Part shown: positions 61,740 to 64,000 of the stretch, piece after piece | How positions within the stretch are numbered: the first letter of the stretch is position 1 | Layout: every line of letters starts with the position of its first letter | Assembly (NCBI GenBank): GCA_027854065.1 | Contig: JAQGEF010000006.1 | Location: 172,339-236,338, forward strand | Direction of reading: 5' to 3' | Source: Polluticaenibacter yanchengensis | Lineage (GTDB): Bacteria; Bacteroidota; Bacteroidia; Chitinophagales; Chitinophagaceae | DNA: 64,000 bases | Made by a program: the position numbers and the translations under genes | Notes under the pieces: generated by a model | What the model was told of the DNA's origin: nothing | Databases searched by the model: none | The model's input: the letters and a program-made list of their open reading frames with translations, nothing else

Positions 61740-63125
61740 TTATTTTGTGATAACTGAAGTTAAAAGTGTTCCGGTACCTGATAGTGTTTCTATTACGGTC
61801 CGTCGCTGATCTATTATTGTCTGTACCTTTTCTGTACCGGTTTTTATCATATCGTTTTCTGTTGCCAAGCGCTCAGTGATATTAATGAGTCCTTCCTGGT
61901 ACTGGCGTATGGCCATGTTCAGGTTATTTTTAGCAACCAGCTCTTTTTGTAATACCACCTGGTATTTTTCGTTGGCAGAACGGTAAGTTGATAGATTGTT
62001 TTCCAGCAATAAGTTAAGTTTATCCCTGGTATCGTCTATTTTGTTCTGTACCTGTACAGAGGCGAGTTTTGCTTCTTCTACTTTATGCTTGCGTTCAAAA
62101 CCTCCGAAGATTTCCCATTTTGCTGATACACCAACCATCAGTGCGGGACTTAGCGCAAATGAATTGAGTCTTGCGTGAACTGGTGTTGTCAAAACATTAT
62201 TTTTGGGGATAATAGTAGAGGCATTGAATAAATTCAGGTAAGTAAGTCCTCCAAAAGCACCTACAGCAGGCAGGTAAGTTCCTTTCTCTTTTTTTACCAG
62301 GAAGTCGGATGCTTTTTTATAGGACTCTAATGCTTTCAGTTCCTGCTTGTCGTTTACAGATAGATCCTCTGATATCACTAATGGGGATAGTTCGTATTTT
62401 ACTTTAACGATCTCATCCTGGGAATATCCTGTCAGGTAATTAATTTTCTTATACAGTACTTTCCGTTTTCCCTCTACTTCTATTCTGCTGGCCTGTAATT
62501 CCAGGTGCGCTAGTTTTATTTTTTCCCGGTCATACGGAATAGCCAGGCCTTCGCTAATGGCTTTTTCAACGCGGTGGGTTTCTGTGGCCAGCCTTTTTTC
62601 ACTTTCGTTAATAAGGTTATCTATCTCATCTAACAGAAATAATGCGTCGAAACTGCTGATGACTTCTTTGGCTATATTCTGCTTTTCTACTTCGGTTAGT
62701 TGCTTTTCGGCTTCCAGTTTTTGTTCCAGTGCTTTTGCACCATTTTCTATTTGTCCGCCACTGTATAATACGGTTTTAGCCATGATGCTGCCGTTGAACA
62801 GGTTACCATAATTATCGAAGCTACTTTTGCCTTCAAATATTTCAATGCCGGTAATTGGAAGTTGTGTTGCCGGTAAATCTACCTTGATTTTAGAATCGAA
62901 ATATAAATAGGTAGCTGATGCTTCAACTTTTGGGATGTATTTGTTTAAGACACTTTTCTTTTCCAGCGCTATTTTCTCATGCTCAATTTCATTGTTTTTT
63001 ATAACACTGCTTTTAGAGATGGCCTTAAGGACAGCATCCTGTAATAATGGACTGATATTTAACTGGCTATGGCCTTTGGCCCATAGCAAAGTAAAAAACG
63101 GCAGTAGTAAAATTTTGCTTCTCAT
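61740..63125 (-). CDS. TolC-family outer-membrane efflux protein
   Basis: The 461-residue protein has a signal peptide (1-20) and two tandem helical-hairpin repeats (long coiled-coil stretches at about 55-260 and 290-445), with strand segments such as VEASATYLYFDSKI and AKWEIFGGFERKHKV. It provides the outer-membrane exit for the exporter. It starts one base after the marR stop, so the two are coupled. Confidence 0.9.
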   Translation of the reverse strand: MRSKILLLPFFTLLWAKGHSQLNISPLLQDAVLKAISKSSVIKNNEIEHEKIALEKKSVLNKYIPKVEASATYLYFDSKIKVDLPATQLPITGIEIFEGKSSFDNYGNLFNGSIMAKTVLYSGGQIENGAKALEQKLEAEKQLTEVEKQNIAKEVISSFDALFLLDEIDNLINESEKRLATETHRVEKAISEGLAIPYDREKIKLAHLELQASRIEVEGKRKVLYKKINYLTGYSQDEIVKVKYELSPLVISEDLSVNDKQELKALESYKKASDFLVKKEKGTYLPAVGAFGGLTYLNLFNASTIIPKNNVLTTPVHARLNSFALSPALMVGVSAKWEIFGGFERKHKVEEAKLASVQVQNKIDDTRDKLNLLLENNLSTYRSANEKYQVVLQKELVAKNNLNMAIRQYQEGLINITERLATENDMIKTGTEKVQTIIDQRRTVIETLSGTGTLLTSVITK

Positions 63126-63126
63126 A

Positions 63127-63570
63127 TTAATAATGTTCCAGGTTTTTGTAAATATGTTGAAAGGTTTCTTTCACCATTGTTATTTGGTCATCTGACAATC
63201 CTTTTACAGCTTCTTTGGCGGTATCGTCAACAATTGTCATCATTTTATCATGTATTTCTTTTCCTGTTCCGGTTAAGAAGACGAGGTTGAGCCTGCGGTC
63301 GTTGGCATCGGGGCGTCGTTCAACCAGTTTTAGTTTTTCCAGGCTATCCACCAGCCTCGTTACACCCGGCCTGTCTCTGTAGCTTTTATCAGCAAGGAGT
63401 TGTTGGGAGCAACCATCATTTTCAGCCAGTACAGCTATAATTGACCAGAGTTCTGCAGATAACTCAATGTTTGCTTTTTTAAAATTCTTTTTCAGGGCCC
63501 GGTTAAATGCTTGTGGCGTTCTTCCGCTTAGTAAATTATAGAGATCTCTGTTTTTCAATATTGTTGTCAT
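63127..63570 (-). CDS. MarR-family transcriptional regulator
   Basis: The 147-residue winged-helix protein has SAELWSIIAVLAENDGCSQQLLADKSYRDRPGVTRLVDSLEKLKLVERRPDANDRRLNLVFLT, with the wing Asp-x-Arg pattern. It leads the exporter operon and probably represses it until an inducer binds. A near-perfect palindrome directly before the start codon is the expected binding site. Confidence 0.93.
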   Translation of the reverse strand: MTTILKNRDLYNLLSGRTPQAFNRALKKNFKKANIELSAELWSIIAVLAENDGCSQQLLADKSYRDRPGVTRLVDSLEKLKLVERRPDANDRRLNLVFLTGTGKEIHDKMMTIVDDTAKEAVKGLSDDQITMVKETFQHIYKNLEHY

Positions 63571-63600
63571 AGTAATTGTTGTTTAAACAACAAAATTACT
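63571..63600 (-). promoter_or_regulatory. Palindromic MarR operator
   Basis: GTTGTTTAAACAAC (63578-63591) is a perfect 14-bp palindrome, extended by AGTAATT on one side and AAATTACT on the other. It touches the marR start codon and overlaps the -7 box. Confidence 0.8.
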
Positions 63601-63620
63601 ACATTAAGCTATATGTCAAA
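63591..63620 (-). promoter_or_regulatory. Promoter of the marR-tolC-hlyD-permease operon
   Basis: On the minus strand TTTG (63617-63620) and TAATTTTG (63591-63598) are 18 bases apart, matching the Bacteroidota -33/-7 pattern. Confidence 0.8.
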
Positions 63621-64000
63621 TGTTTTTCGGAATATTATTAATAATTTTAACAATGTGCTTGTAATTAAGAAACCCGGGTTTTAAACTATGTTTTCATTAA
63701 CAGTTCATTAAAGGTAGATAATTTATATGAGGAAACTTCTTTATGGTATTGTGATCGTTTTAAAGAATTTTAAGGACAATATTTTTGTCATGTGGATGGA
63801 TAAGTCTGGATATGGTCGTTTATTCAGTGTATTGTCACTGTTGGGAATTGATAGGTTAGGCGGTGATGGTGATTAGGAATGTATTGATTAATAGTTGATT
63901 ATCTTGATTCATATAATAATGTTCAAAGGCTGCGGGACAATGTCATTTAGCTAAGGATATACTAGAAATAAGAAAGCCATTGAAAGTCGAACTTTGTTTT
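63621..64000. other. Intergenic end of window with one small open frame
   Basis: Apart from the 49-codon frame listed separately, I see no gene or clear site in these 380 bases. Confidence 0.4.
63727..63876 (+). CDS. Possible 49-residue small protein
   Basis: ATG at 63727 to TAG at 63876 gives a 49-residue product starting MRKLLYGIVIVLKNF. It has a hydrophobic N-terminal stretch and a Gly/Asp end. No promoter box or ribosome site stands out, so it may be chance. Confidence 0.2.
   Translation: MRKLLYGIVIVLKNFKDNIFVMWMDKSGYGRLFSVLSLLGIDRLGGDGD

Overview
This window reads as chromosomal DNA of a member of the Bacteroidota, most likely from the Chitinophagaceae/Sphingobacteriia side. The evidence is in the sequence. 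Promoters follow the Bacteroidota pattern (TAnnTTTG about 7 bases before the start of transcription, with TTTG about 19 bases further up). Purine-rich Shine-Dalgarno sites are scarce. Family markers include BatA-type von Willebrand proteins, an STN-domain fusion, TonB-dependent receptors, DUF1573, PepSY-like DUF2874 and a degenerate DksA-type zinc finger. No rRNA, phage, insertion sequence or CRISPR array was seen. One tRNA (Arg, anticodon TCT) is present.

Layout. 1-6.2 kb: end of ileS, a histone-tailed DksA-like protein, a nucleosidase, tRNA-Arg, rbfA and a batA/batD-like pair. 6.8-15 kb: an envelope-regulation block made of a response regulator, a histidine kinase, an LTA-synthase-like phosphoglycerol transferase, a PepSY protein, a TonB receptor and a PAP2 phosphatase. 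It is tied together by four copies of an 11-bp-spaced direct repeat sitting just upstream of promoters. 15-16 kb: bcp and an RRM RNA-binding protein. 16.3-27.1 kb: nucleotide-sugar and surface polysaccharide genes (WbpE-like aminotransferase, Ugd, UDP-xylose synthase, TviB/WbpA-like dehydrogenase, CapK-like ligase, WbpD-like acetyltransferase, WbpV-like reductase, WbpL-like initiating transferase, nucleotidyltransferase). 27.3-35.8 kb: a second two-component system and a CzcCBA/CusCBA-type metal efflux operon with its own direct-repeat array. 35.9-39.8 kb: tatC, rpiB, a fumarylacetoacetase-family hydrolase, fabD and a lipoprotein. 40-42.5 kb: a lemA-lemA-TPM-TPM cluster. 42.8-50 kb (minus strand): mutL, comB-like, fabF, a TetR regulator with matching operators, and a three-domain secreted esterase/isomerase fusion. 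50.3-52.2 kb: an outer-membrane protein and a moxR ATPase. 52.4-55.3 kb: a duplicated module of a small secreted cysteine-containing protein plus a carboxypeptidase-regulatory-like protein, ending in a DUF1573 gene; the second small gene is broken. 55.5-59.2 kb: msrA, kynU, rplU-rpmA and a small exported coiled-coil protein. 59.6-63.6 kb (minus strand): a marR-tolC-hlyD-ABC permease operon with a palindromic operator.

The least explained structure is a dispersed family of GC-rich, hairpin-forming intergenic elements. Six copies lie at 6511, 23455, 37463, 42563 (reverse), 45555 and 58478. They share a 5' GGGGCT box after a T-rich tract, a conserved body and a 3' GCAGCC(C) end, and base changes in the stems compensate each other between copies. 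The other candidate for a new system is the duplicated small-secreted-protein module at 52.4-55.3 kb. Intergenic stretches over about 300 bases are described as features. All calls rest on reading the sequence; no database search was run.
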